A stretch of DNA of 64,000 bases, from contig JAEWFT010000052.1 in NCBI GenBank assembly GCA_023388715.1, positions 49,230 to 113,229 of the forward strand, given 5' to 3'. This document shows positions 23,886 through 32,328 of the stretch, one piece after another; the first letter of the stretch is position 1; every line of letters starts with the position of its first letter. Source of the DNA: Pseudomonadota bacterium. Its GTDB lineage: Bacteria; Pseudomonadota; Gammaproteobacteria; Xanthomonadales; Xanthomonadaceae. A model generated the notes under the pieces. It saw nothing but the letters and a program-made list of their open reading frames with translations. It was not told the origin of the DNA and did not search any database. The position numbers and the translations under genes are program-made.

Positions 23886-24713
23886 ATGAGCGAGACGCCC
23901 CCCAGCAAGGCACCACGCAAGCCGTGGACCGTGCCGATGCTTGCCGAAGCCCGCGCGGCCGGCCGCAAGCTGGTGATGCTGACCGCCTACGACGCCAGCT
24001 TCGCGCGGGTGCTGGACGACAACGGCGTCGACCTGATCCTGGTCGGCGACTCGCTCGGCATGGTGATCCAGGGTCGCGATTCGACCTTGCCGGTCACCGT
24101 CGACGACATCGCCTACCACACCGCCTGCGTGGCGCGCGGCGCGGTGCACGCGCTGAAGATCGCCGATTTCCCGTTCGGGTCGGATCCTGATCCGCAGGCG
24201 GCGCACGCTGCCGCGGTGCGTTTCGTGCAGTCCGGCGCGGCGATGGTCAAGCTGGAGGGCGCCGGCCACAAGCTGGAGATCATCCGTTACCTGGTGGAGC
24301 GCGAGATTCCGGTCTGCGCGCACCTGGGCCTGACCCCGCAATCGGTGCTGCGCTTTGGCGGCTTCAAGGTCCAGGGCCGCGAGCAGGGCGCTGCCGGGCG
24401 CCTGCGCCAGGAGGCGCGCGACGTGGCCGAGGCCGGGGCGTCACTGCTGGTGCTGGAGGGCGTGCCGGCGCCGCTGGCGGCGCAGATCACCGCCGCCAGC
24501 CCGATCCCCACCATCGGCATCGGCGCCGGCGCCGGTTGCGACGGCCAGGTGCTGGTGCTGCACGATTTGCTGGGGCTTGACACCGGCCATCGTCGCCCGA
24601 AGTTCGTCAAGGATTTCCTGCCCGAAGGTGGCTCGGTGGCCGGCGCCATCCGTGCCTATGTCGACGCCGTGCAGCGCGGCGCCTTCCCGGACGACGCCCA
24701 TGCCTACGCCTGA
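23886..24713 (+). CDS. panB: 3-methyl-2-oxobutanoate hydroxymethyltransferase
   Basis: 275 residues. Transfers a hydroxymethyl group from methylene-THF to ketoisovalerate, the first step to pantothenate. Motifs are MLTAYDASFARVLDD, ILVGDSLGMVIQG, the metal ligands and PTIGIGAGAGCDGQVLVLHD. It uses folate cofactor made with FolK upstream. Start MSETPPSKAPRK at 23886 has GGAGC upstream. Same transcript as panC (12 bp apart). Confidence 0.95.
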   Translation: MSETPPSKAPRKPWTVPMLAEARAAGRKLVMLTAYDASFARVLDDNGVDLILVGDSLGMVIQGRDSTLPVTVDDIAYHTACVARGAVHALKIADFPFGSDPDPQAAHAAAVRFVQSGAAMVKLEGAGHKLEIIRYLVEREIPVCAHLGLTPQSVLRFGGFKVQGREQGAAGRLRQEARDVAEAGASLLVLEGVPAPLAAQITAASPIPTIGIGAGAGCDGQVLVLHDLLGLDTGHRRPKFVKDFLPEGGSVAGAIRAYVDAVQRGAFPDDAHAYA

Positions 24714-24725
24714 GGAGGCGCGCGC

Positions 24726-25577
24726 ATGATCGAGACCTTCACCGCGCTGGACGCCCTGCGCGAACGCGTGCGCCAGTGGAAGCGCGAGGGCCTGCGCGTC
24801 GGCTTCGTGCCGACCATGGGCAACCTGCATGCCGGCCACTACTCGCTGGTGGCGCTGGCCCGCCGGCATGCCGACCGGGTGGTGTCCAGTGTGTTCGTGA
24901 ATCCGACCCAGTTCGGGCCCAACGAGGACTTCACCCGCTACCCGCGCACGCCGGAGCAGGACACGTCCGGCCTGCAGGCCGCGGGCTGCGATGCGCTGTG
25001 GCTGCCGGACGTGGCCGCGATGTATCCGTTCGGGGTGGAGCTCGCCGCCCGCGTGCAGGTACCGGGCGTCAGCGCGGTGCTGGAAGGCGCGCACCGTCCG
25101 GGTCATTTCGACGGCGTGTGCACGGTGGTCAGCCGGCTGTTCAACCAGGTCCTGCCGGACGTGGCCGTGTTCGGCAACAAGGACTACCAGCAGCTGGCGG
25201 TGATCCGGCAACTGGTGGCCGACCTGCAGTTCCCGATCACCACCGTCGGCGGCGCGATCGTGCGCGAGCCGAACGGGCTGGCCATGAGTTCGCGCAACCA
25301 GTACCTGTCGGCGCAGGAGCGGGAGACCGCCGGCCTGATCCATCGCACGCTGCTGGCGATGCGCGACGCGCTGCAGGCTGGTGCGCCGCGCGCGACCGTC
25401 GAGGCCGACGCCTCCGCCGCGCTGCGCGCCGCCGGCTTCGCGCCCGATTACGCGGTGATCCGCAACCCCGACCTCTCCGAGCCGGTGGACAGCGACGCGG
25501 GGCCGCGCGTCGCGCTGGTGGCGGCCAGGCTGGGGCGCACGCGGCTGATCGACAACGTCGAGTTCGCGCTGGGCTGA
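24726..25577 (+). CDS. panC: pantothenate synthetase
   Basis: 283 residues. ATP-dependent ligation of pantoate and beta-alanine. Nucleotidyltransferase motifs FVPTMGNLHAGHYSLV (HIGH-like HAGH) and the KMSKS-like MSSRNQYLS, plus FGNKDYQQLAVIRQLV. The GAGG of the preceding stop context supplies the ribosome site. PanD, which makes the beta-alanine, follows 89 bp later. Confidence 0.95.
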   Translation: MIETFTALDALRERVRQWKREGLRVGFVPTMGNLHAGHYSLVALARRHADRVVSSVFVNPTQFGPNEDFTRYPRTPEQDTSGLQAAGCDALWLPDVAAMYPFGVELAARVQVPGVSAVLEGAHRPGHFDGVCTVVSRLFNQVLPDVAVFGNKDYQQLAVIRQLVADLQFPITTVGGAIVREPNGLAMSSRNQYLSAQERETAGLIHRTLLAMRDALQAGAPRATVEADASAALRAAGFAPDYAVIRNPDLSEPVDSDAGPRVALVAARLGRTRLIDNVEFALG

Positions 25578-25593
25578 ATCGCCGGCAACGCGA

Positions 25594-25623
25594 TGGTGCA
25601 GTGCGCCATGCGCGCCCTATACT
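25594..25623 (+). promoter_or_regulatory. possible internal promoter for panD-pgi
   Basis: A good -10 TATACT at 25618-25623 lies 43 bp before panD in the only sizeable gap of the pan operon. The corresponding -35 region (TGGTGC at 25594-25599, 18-bp spacer) is poor, so this is tentative. Confidence 0.35.
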
Positions 25624-25666
25624 TGGAAGATGCACGGGCAGCCGTGCCGTGCGACCGGAGTCGAAG

Positions 25667-26047
25667 ATGCAACTGACGCTGTTGAAGGCCAAGATCCACC
25701 GCGCCACCGTGACCCATGCCGAGCTGCATTACGAGGGCTCCTGCGCGATCGACGGCAGGCTGCTGGACATCTCGGGCATTCGCGAGTACGAGCGGATCGA
25801 CATCTACAACGTCAACAACGGCGAGCGCTTCTCCACTTACGCGATCCGCGCAGAGGAAGGCAGCGGGGTGATCTCGGTCAACGGGGCGGCGGCGCACAAG
25901 GCGAACGTGGGCGACCTGGTCATCATCTGCGCCTACGGCCATTGCGACGAGGCCGAAGCGGCCAGGTTCAAGCCGACCTGCCTGTACGTCGACCGCGACA
26001 ACCGCATGACCCATACCAACCAGTCGATGCCCCAGCAGGCCGCATGA
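25667..26047 (+). CDS. panD: aspartate 1-decarboxylase precursor
   Basis: 126 residues. Makes beta-alanine from aspartate for pantothenate synthesis. The proenzyme self-cleaves between Gly24 and Ser25 in HYEGSCAIDG to give the pyruvoyl group; ERIDIYNVNNGERFSTY is also conserved. Start at MQLTLLKAKIHRATVT, the standard N terminus. ATGA overlap with pgi. Confidence 0.95.
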   Translation: MQLTLLKAKIHRATVTHAELHYEGSCAIDGRLLDISGIREYERIDIYNVNNGERFSTYAIRAEEGSGVISVNGAAAHKANVGDLVIICAYGHCDEAEAARFKPTCLYVDRDNRMTHTNQSMPQQAA

Positions 26048-27546
26048 GCCTGCTGACCGGCCTGGACGCGCACGCGCGGCGGCTGGCCGGCACCCCGATT
26101 TCCCGGTTGAATGCCGAAGACCCGGCGCGGGCGCGCGATTTCGCGTTGCGGGTCGGCCCGCTGTACGCCAGCTTCGCCCGCCAGCGCTACGACCGGGATG
26201 CACTGGCGGCGCTGTTCGCCATCGGCGAGCGCGCGGACCTGACCGGCGCACTGCGTCGCCTTCTCGACGGCGAGGCGGTCAACCCGACCGAAGGCCGCGC
26301 CGCGCTGCACACGGCCTTGCGCGGCGATGCGTCGACTGCGACGGAGACTCGCGCGGCGCGTGCGCTGGCGGTCGAGGCGCGGGCGCGCATGCGGGCGATG
26401 GTCGACGCGCTGCATGCCAGCGCGGTCACCGACATCGTCAGCGTGGGCATTGGTGGCTCTGATCTCGGCCCGCGGCTGGTCGTCGATGCGCTGGCCTCGG
26501 CGGGTGACCGGCTGCGCGTGCACTTCCTGTCCAACGTCGACGGTCATGCCGCGCAGCGGGTGCTGGCAGGGCTGGATCCCGCGCGCACCGCGGCCGTGGT
26601 GATTTCCAAAACCTTCGGCACCCAGGAAACCCTGCTCAATGCGGGAATCGTGCGCGCCTGGCTGGATGCAGACGAGCGGCTGTTCGCGGTCAGCAGCAAC
26701 CTCGAGCGTGTCGCGGCCTTCGGGATCGCGCCCCAGCGCGTGCTGCCGATGTGGGATTGGGTCGGCGGGCGCTATTCGCTGTGGTCGGCGGTCGGGTTCC
26801 CGATTGCGCTCGCTCTGGGAATGGCGCGTTTCGACGCGCTGCTGGCCGGCGCCGCCGAGATGGATGCGCATGTGGCGCAGGCCCCGCTGCGCGGGAACAT
26901 GGCCGCCTGGCACGCGCTGACCGCCATCTTCAATCGCAACGCGCTGGAGGCCTCCACCCACGCGGTGCTGCCGTACGACGAGCGCCTGCGCCTGCTGCCG
27001 GCCTACCTGCAGCAGCTGGTGATGGAGAGCCTGGGCAAGTCGGTGCACGGCGATGGTGGCGACGTCGGCATCGACACCGTGCCGGTGTGGTGGGGCGGGG
27101 CGGGCACCGACGTCCAGCACAGCTTCTTCCAGGCCCTGCACCAGGGCACCCAACCGGTGCCGGCTGACTTCATCGGGGTGCTGCGCGCCGACCACGGACA
27201 CGATCGCAGCCACGCGGCATTGCTGGCGAACCTGCTGGCGCAGGCCGAGGCGCTGGCGAACGGCCAGGCCAGCGACGATCCGCACCGTCGCTATCCCGGC
27301 AACCGCCCGAGCACGCTGCTGTTGCTGGACGCGCTGACGCCCGGGGCGCTGGGCATGCTGGTCGCGCTCTACGAGCACAGCACCTACCTGCAGTCGGTGC
27401 TGTGGGGCATCAATGCCTTCGACCAGTTCGGCGTCGAGCTGGGCAAGCAGGTCGCCGGGCGGCTGTTGCCGGCGCTGGCGGGCGAGGTCGAGGCGGACGA
27501 TCCGGTGACGCGCGAGTTGCTGCGCGAGATGCGCGTGCGTTGCTGA
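26044..27546 (+). CDS. pgi: glucose-6-phosphate isomerase
   Basis: 500 residues, somewhat shorter than E. coli Pgi (549) but complete for this group. Interconverts glucose-6-P and fructose-6-P. Signatures are SVGIGGSDLGPRLVVDAL, FVISKTFGTQET-like VVISKTFGTQET, MWDWVGGRYSLWSAVG, and NAFDQFGVELGKQVA with the catalytic Lys. Coupled to panD by a 4-bp overlap, an arrangement I associate with Xanthomonadales. Confidence 0.95.
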   Translation: MSLLTGLDAHARRLAGTPISRLNAEDPARARDFALRVGPLYASFARQRYDRDALAALFAIGERADLTGALRRLLDGEAVNPTEGRAALHTALRGDASTATETRAARALAVEARARMRAMVDALHASAVTDIVSVGIGGSDLGPRLVVDALASAGDRLRVHFLSNVDGHAAQRVLAGLDPARTAAVVISKTFGTQETLLNAGIVRAWLDADERLFAVSSNLERVAAFGIAPQRVLPMWDWVGGRYSLWSAVGFPIALALGMARFDALLAGAAEMDAHVAQAPLRGNMAAWHALTAIFNRNALEASTHAVLPYDERLRLLPAYLQQLVMESLGKSVHGDGGDVGIDTVPVWWGGAGTDVQHSFFQALHQGTQPVPADFIGVLRADHGHDRSHAALLANLLAQAEALANGQASDDPHRRYPGNRPSTLLLLDALTPGALGMLVALYEHSTYLQSVLWGINAFDQFGVELGKQVAGRLLPALAGEVEADDPVTRELLREMRVRC

Positions 27547-27568
27547 GCTCGATCGAGTGGCCGCCTGA

Positions 27569-27658
27569 CCCCGGGGCCTTCCGGGACACGCCGTGAATAC
27601 GTCCCTGTAGGCTCATCGGCGACGTCCGTGTCGCCGATGGTCCCGAAAAGCGCCGGGG
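27569..27658. repeat. 90-bp palindromic intergenic repeat
   Basis: A nested inverted repeat. Outer arms CCCCGG (27569-27574) and CGGGAC (27582-27587) pair with GTCCCG (27640-27645) and CCGGGG (27653-27658). The centre is a perfect 10-bp stem CATCGGCGAC (27614-27623), 6-nt loop, GTCGCCGATG (27630-27639). Elements of this look recur between genes in Xanthomonadales (from memory). It lies between convergent pgi and queG and may act as a terminator. Confidence 0.65.
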
Positions 27659-27689
27659 CCAGCCGTCCTGCGCGAGTTTTCCGAAGCTT

Positions 27690-28751
27690 TCAGGTGCGGA
27701 CGTGCCGTTCCAGCGCCCATTCCACGTGCTCGCGCACGACCGGCGATGCGTGCCCGCGCCGCGAATGCAAGGCCGCAATCACCGCTGCCGTCGTGGGCGC
27801 ATTGCCCAACGCCACCGCGATGTTGCGCAGCCAGCGCTCATGCCCGCTCCTGCGGATCGCGCTGCCCTCGGTGCGGCGCAGGAATTCTTCCTCATCCCAT
27901 GCGAACAACTCCGCGAGCGTGGCCTGATCGAGGTTGTTGCGCGCGCGGAAATCCGGCTCGTCGGTGCGCGTGGCGAACTTGTTCCAGGGGCAGACGAGCT
28001 GGCAATCGTCGCAACCGAAGATGCGGTTGCCGATCAGCGGGCGCAGCGCCTCGTCGATGCTGCCTTCGTGCTCGATGGTCAGGTAGCTGATGCAGCGCCG
28101 CGCATCCACCAGGTAGGGCGCGATGATCGCCTGCGTGGGGCAGACCTCGATGCAGCGCACGCACGTGCCGCAATGCGCGCTTGCCGGCGGATCGATTGGC
28201 AGCGGCAGGTCGACGAACAGCTCGCCAAGGAAGAACCAGCTGCCGCCATCGCGGTCGATCAGGCAGGTGTGCTTGCCGATCCAGCCGAGGCCGCCGTTGC
28301 GTGCCAGCGCGCGTTCCAGCACCGGCGCGGAATCGACGAAGGCACGGTGGCCGAACGGGCCGATCATCGCGGCCACGTCCTCGGCCAGCTTCTGCAGCCG
28401 GTTGCGCATGAGCTTGTGGTAGTCGCGGCCGAGCGCGTAGCGGGCGACGTACGCGCGCTCGCCATCGCCCAGGTTGTCCCAGGCCGCGTCGGCGTCCTGG
28501 CCATAATCAAGCCCGACCGACACCACGCGGACCGTCTCCGGCACCAGTTCCGCTGGGCGCGCGCGCTTGTCGCCATGCCGCGCCATCCACGCCATGGAGC
28601 CGTGGAAACCGCGCTGCAGCCAATCACGCAGGTGGCCCTCGTCGTCCCCCAGCTCGATCCCGGCGATCCCGACGCGCTGGAACCCGGCCGCATGCGCCAG
28701 CGCGCGGATGCATGCCGCGAGCGCGTGGTAGTCGGGAGCAGGCGCGGCCAT
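27690..28751 (-). CDS. queG: tRNA epoxyqueuosine reductase
   Basis: 353 residues. Reduces epoxyqueuosine to queuosine in tRNA using cobalamin and two [4Fe-4S] clusters. Motifs are GLDYGQDAD near residue 85, FVDSAPVLERALARNGGLGWIGKHT, and the ferredoxin-like CGTCVRCIEVCPTQAI and CDDCQLVCPWNKFA. A C-terminal HEAT-like extension holds GHERWLRNIAVALGNA. Start at 28751: a TATAAT on the minus strand (28758-28763) lies 6 nt before this ATG, suggesting a leaderless mRNA; the longer frame would be untranscribed. Confidence 0.94.
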   Translation of the reverse strand: MAAPAPDYHALAACIRALAHAAGFQRVGIAGIELGDDEGHLRDWLQRGFHGSMAWMARHGDKRARPAELVPETVRVVSVGLDYGQDADAAWDNLGDGERAYVARYALGRDYHKLMRNRLQKLAEDVAAMIGPFGHRAFVDSAPVLERALARNGGLGWIGKHTCLIDRDGGSWFFLGELFVDLPLPIDPPASAHCGTCVRCIEVCPTQAIIAPYLVDARRCISYLTIEHEGSIDEALRPLIGNRIFGCDDCQLVCPWNKFATRTDEPDFRARNNLDQATLAELFAWDEEEFLRRTEGSAIRRSGHERWLRNIAVALGNAPTTAAVIAALHSRRGHASPVVREHVEWALERHVRT

Positions 28752-28757
28752 GCGCGG

Positions 28758-28780
28758 ATTATAGGAGCGCGTTCTAGAAT
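28758..28780. promoter_or_regulatory. back-to-back -10 elements for leaderless queG and nnrD transcripts
   Basis: Minus-strand TATAAT (28758-28763) ends 6 nt before the queG ATG; plus-strand TAGAAT (28775-28780) ends 6 nt before the nnrD ATG at 28787. The usual 6-7 nt to the start point would begin both mRNAs at the A of ATG. Neither has a recognisable -35 box. Confidence 0.5.
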
Positions 28781-28786
28781 CAGCCG

Positions 28787-30289
28787 ATGACGACGCCCAC
28801 GCCCGGCCTGCACAGTCCCTTCCCGCTGTACGCGCCGGAAGCGCTGCGGGCGCTGGAAGCGCGTGGCACCCGCCTCCTTGGCGGCGATGCGTTCGCGCTG
28901 ATGGCGCGCGCCGGGCAAGCAGGCTGGCGGTGTGCGCTTCGGCACTGGCCACACGCGCTGCGGATCGTGGTGGCCTGCGGGCCGGGCAACAATGGCGGCG
29001 ATGGTTACGTGCTGGCGCGCCACGCGCTGGAAGCCGGCCGCCCGGTGCGCGTCATTCGCCTGGAGCCGCCTGCCACGCCGTTGGCGCAGCGCGCCTGCGA
29101 CGACTTCGTCGCCGCGGGCGGGAGAGTTGCGCCGTTCGAAGGCGACGTCGGCGAGGCCGACCTGCTGGTGGATGCCTTGTTCGGGATTGGCCTGTCGCGC
29201 GCCGTGGATTCGGCCACCAGCGTACTGATCGACGCCATCGACCGGCACCGCGCGCCCACGCTTTCGCTCGACGTTCCCAGCGGCATCGATGCATCCACCG
29301 GCGGCGCCCTCGGGCGCGCCGTGCACGCCGACCGCACGCTGCAGTTCATCGCCCGCCACCGCGGCTTGCGCACGGGCGCGGCGATCGACCATGCCGGGGC
29401 GCTGGAGCTGGCAACGCTGGACTTGCCCGCGTCGACGTTCGATGGCGTGGATGCCTGCGCCGAAGGTTGGCGGGCCGATGCGCTGCCTGGTTTCTTCCCG
29501 CTGCGCCCCCGCGACCACCACAAGGGGCGCAATGGCCACGTGCTGTGCGTCGGCGGGGACCACGGCAGCGGCGGCGCGATCCTGCTGGCGGCGGAGGCCG
29601 CCTTGCGCTGCGGCGCCGGGCTGGCCAGCCTGGCCACGCGCGGCACCCATGTGTCCGCTGCGCTGGCGCGACGGCCCGAGGTCATGGCGCATGCGGTCGA
29701 GGGCGTCGGCGAGCTGTTGCCGCTGCTCACGCGCGCGGACGTGCTGGCCATCGGGCCGGGGCTGGGCCGGGAAGCCTGGGGCCATGGGCTGCTGGCGCTG
29801 GCGCTCGGGCAAGCGCAGCCGCGCGTGCTGGACGCCGACGCCCTGAACCTGCTCGCCGCCAACCAATGGGTGCCGTCCGCCGGTGACATCCTCAGCCCGC
29901 ACCCGGGCGAGGCCGGACGCCTGCTGGGCGTCACCACCGGCGACATCCAGGCCGACCGCTTCGCCGCTGCCGGCGCCCTGTGCGAGCGCTACGGCGCGAC
30001 CGTGGTGCTGAAGGGCGCCGGCACGGTGGTGGCGGCCCCCGGGGCGGTGCCGGCCGTCATCTGCGCCGGCAACCCCGGGATGGCGGTGGGCGGCATGGGC
30101 GATGTGCTCACCGGCGTGCTGGCCGCCCTGCTGGCGCAGGGCATGCCGCCGCGCGAAGCCGCGATCGCCGGCGCGCTTCTGCATGCGGCGGCCGGCGACA
30201 CCGCCGCGCGCGAGGACGGCGAACGCGGTCTGCTGCCTTCCGACCTGCTGCCGTGTCTGCGGCGGCTGGCCAACCCGCTGCGGCGCTGA
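28787..30289 (+). CDS. nnrD: bifunctional NAD(P)H-hydrate epimerase / ADP-dependent hydrate dehydratase
   Basis: 500 residues with both repair domains. Residues 1 to about 215 are the YjeF N-terminal epimerase (GPGNNGGDGYVLARHAL, LDVPSGIDASTG). The rest is the ribokinase-like dehydratase (VLDADALNLLA, HPGEAGRLLG, AVGGMGDVLTGVLAALLAQG). It repairs NADHX/NADPHX, damaged cofactors. Followed by tsaE after 3 bp, the yjeF-tsaE-amiC-mutL order of enterobacteria. Confidence 0.95.
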   Translation: MTTPTPGLHSPFPLYAPEALRALEARGTRLLGGDAFALMARAGQAGWRCALRHWPHALRIVVACGPGNNGGDGYVLARHALEAGRPVRVIRLEPPATPLAQRACDDFVAAGGRVAPFEGDVGEADLLVDALFGIGLSRAVDSATSVLIDAIDRHRAPTLSLDVPSGIDASTGGALGRAVHADRTLQFIARHRGLRTGAAIDHAGALELATLDLPASTFDGVDACAEGWRADALPGFFPLRPRDHHKGRNGHVLCVGGDHGSGGAILLAAEAALRCGAGLASLATRGTHVSAALARRPEVMAHAVEGVGELLPLLTRADVLAIGPGLGREAWGHGLLALALGQAQPRVLDADALNLLAANQWVPSAGDILSPHPGEAGRLLGVTTGDIQADRFAAAGALCERYGATVVLKGAGTVVAAPGAVPAVICAGNPGMAVGGMGDVLTGVLAALLAQGMPPREAAIAGALLHAAAGDTAAREDGERGLLPSDLLPCLRRLANPLRR

Positions 30290-30292
30290 ACG

Positions 30293-30778
30293 ATGGACAC
30301 CCGCATCTTCCTGCCCGACGCCGACGCCACCGGCCGGCTGGGCGAACAGCTGGCCCGCCATCTGCCGCCGCGCGCCGTCGTCCATCTGCACGGCGACCTC
30401 GGGGCGGGCAAGTCGACCCTGGCGCGCGCGTTGCTGCGCGCACTCGGCGTCACCGGCACCATCCGCAGCCCGACCTACACCCTGGTGGAACAGTACCCGC
30501 TGCCGTCGGGCGGGCAGGCGCTGCACCTGGACCTGTACCGCATCGGGGATGCCGGCGAACTGGAATTCCTCGGCCTCGACGCCGCCGAAACCCGCTTGTG
30601 GCTGGTGGAATGGCCCGAGCGCGGCGCCGGCGCACTGCCAGCACCCGACCTTGACCTGACGCTGGCGCTCGAGGGCAACGGGCGGCGCTGCTCCCTGACC
30701 CCGCGCTCGCCCGTCGGCGAGGCCTGGCTGGCGGCCCTGCAGGGCGGTGAGTGCGGCGCGCTCTTGCCGGAGTCGTGA
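30293..30778 (+). CDS. tsaE: tRNA threonylcarbamoyladenosine biosynthesis ATPase TsaE
   Basis: 161 residues. P-loop ATPase partner of TsaB/TsaD in t6A37 modification of tRNA. Walker A HGDLGAGKSTLARALL, then RSPTYTLVEQYPL and HLDLYRIGDAGELEFLGLD, and LVEWPERG are all conserved. Operon context with nnrD and amiC is the classical one. Confidence 0.95.
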   Translation: MDTRIFLPDADATGRLGEQLARHLPPRAVVHLHGDLGAGKSTLARALLRALGVTGTIRSPTYTLVEQYPLPSGGQALHLDLYRIGDAGELEFLGLDAAETRLWLVEWPERGAGALPAPDLDLTLALEGNGRRCSLTPRSPVGEAWLAALQGGECGALLPES

Positions 30779-30853
30779 GGAATATCCGGCAGGTCATGGA
30801 TTCGTAAGGAAAAACGTGTTGCGTTCCTCGGTAACAAGTGCTTAACTTCGGCC

Positions 30854-32305
30854 ATGCGCGCCAAGGGGATCCGCCTCGAGCAATTGCTGCTGGCCATGAT
30901 GCTGCTGGCCGCGCTGCTCTGGAATCTCGCCAACGCCGCTGAAATCAGGCAGTTGCGCGTCGACGCCGGGGCCACCGGGACGCGTGCAGAGATCCAGCTG
31001 GACCGCCACGGCGAGTTCAAGGTCATCGAGCTGGCCAACCCCGACCGCCTGGTCGTGGATTTCCCGGACAGCAGCCTGGGCCGTTCGCTCGGGATGGTGA
31101 GCCCGACCGGCGCCGTGCGCTCCGTGCGCACCGGCCAGCCGACACCCGGCACCGTCCGCGTGGTGTTCGACCTTGCCAGCCGGGTCAAGCTGCTGCCGCC
31201 GCGCCTCGAGAAGAACGGCGCCGGCTCGGTGCTGGTGCTGGAATGGCCCGGCGACAACGTCGCGGTGTCAGCGGTCCCGCCGCCGGCCGCGCGCCCGCAG
31301 GCGGATCCCATCGCGGTCATCGCGCAGGCCGCGCAGGCGCCAGCGCCGTCCGCGACCGTGACGGCGCCAGTGCCCGTCGAGCACAAACGCGACACCCCGG
31401 CCGCCACCATCTCCCCGCTGCCCGGCACCATCGCGACTGGCGTCCCCACCCGCGTGGCCAGCGGCCAGCCGGCGCCCGCCATCGCACCGGTGGAGACCGC
31501 CGCGCCGCCGGTGGCGCCCGCGCCCAAGCGTTCGATGCAGGCCGGCAACCGCACGCTGGTGGTCGCGATCGACGCCGGCCACGGCGGCCAGGATCCGGGC
31601 GCGATTGGTCCGAACGGGCATCGCGAGAAGGACATCACCCTGGCCATCGCCCGCGAACTGGCCCGCCAGATCAACGACACGCCCGGGCTGAAGGCGGTCC
31701 TGACCCGCGACACCGACGTCTTCATCCCGCTCAACCGGCGCGCCGTGCTCGCGCGCAATGCCAAGGCCGACATCTTCCTGTCGATCCACGCCGATGCCGC
31801 GGAGAACCGCAGTGCGCAGGGCGCGTCCGTGTATGTCCTGTCCACCCGCGGCGCGTCCTCGCAGCGTGCGCGCTGGCTGGCCGACAAGGAGAACGCGGCG
31901 GACCTGATCGGCGGCGTGAAGCTGGCCAGCGGCGACACCCTGGCCTCGGTACTGCTCGACCTGACCCAGAGCGGGCAGATGAAGGCGTCCTCCGACGCGG
32001 CGACCCACGTGCTGGACAGCCTGGGGCGCATCGGCAAGAAGCGTCGGGTGGAGCATGCCAACTTCGCGGTCCTGCGCACCTCCGACGTGCCGGCGATGCT
32101 GGTCGAAACCGGCTTCATTTCCAACCATGACGAAGAGGCGTTGCTGGCCAGCCGCGACTACCAGCGCAAGCTGGCCTCCGCGGTGCTGGACGGGGTGCAC
32201 GCCTATTTCACCCGGCAGCCGCCGCCGGGCACCCTGTACGCCGCGCGCGCGCAAGCTGCGCAGTCCGCGCAGGCGTCGGTAGGCGGCGCTGGCGGAAGCC
32301 CCTGA
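30854..32305 (+). CDS. amiC: N-acetylmuramoyl-L-alanine amidase (AmiC type)
   Basis: 483 residues. Signal peptide 1-28 (hydrophobic, no twin Arg), AMIN domain about 30-135 that targets peptidoglycan at division sites, an Ala/Pro-rich linker about 135-225, then the zinc amidase_3 domain. Zinc ligands and catalytic Glu are visible in VAIDAGHGGQDPGAIG, HREKDITLAIA, LSIHADA and MLVETGFISNHDEE. Cleaves septal peptidoglycan in the periplasm. It starts 75 bp after tsaE, so it may have its own promoter. Confidence 0.94.
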   Translation: MRAKGIRLEQLLLAMMLLAALLWNLANAAEIRQLRVDAGATGTRAEIQLDRHGEFKVIELANPDRLVVDFPDSSLGRSLGMVSPTGAVRSVRTGQPTPGTVRVVFDLASRVKLLPPRLEKNGAGSVLVLEWPGDNVAVSAVPPPAARPQADPIAVIAQAAQAPAPSATVTAPVPVEHKRDTPAATISPLPGTIATGVPTRVASGQPAPAIAPVETAAPPVAPAPKRSMQAGNRTLVVAIDAGHGGQDPGAIGPNGHREKDITLAIARELARQINDTPGLKAVLTRDTDVFIPLNRRAVLARNAKADIFLSIHADAAENRSAQGASVYVLSTRGASSQRARWLADKENAADLIGGVKLASGDTLASVLLDLTQSGQMKASSDAATHVLDSLGRIGKKRRVEHANFAVLRTSDVPAMLVETGFISNHDEEALLASRDYQRKLASAVLDGVHAYFTRQPPPGTLYAARAQAAQSAQASVGGAGGSP

Positions 32306-32328
32306 GCCGCGCACGCTAAACTGGGCGG

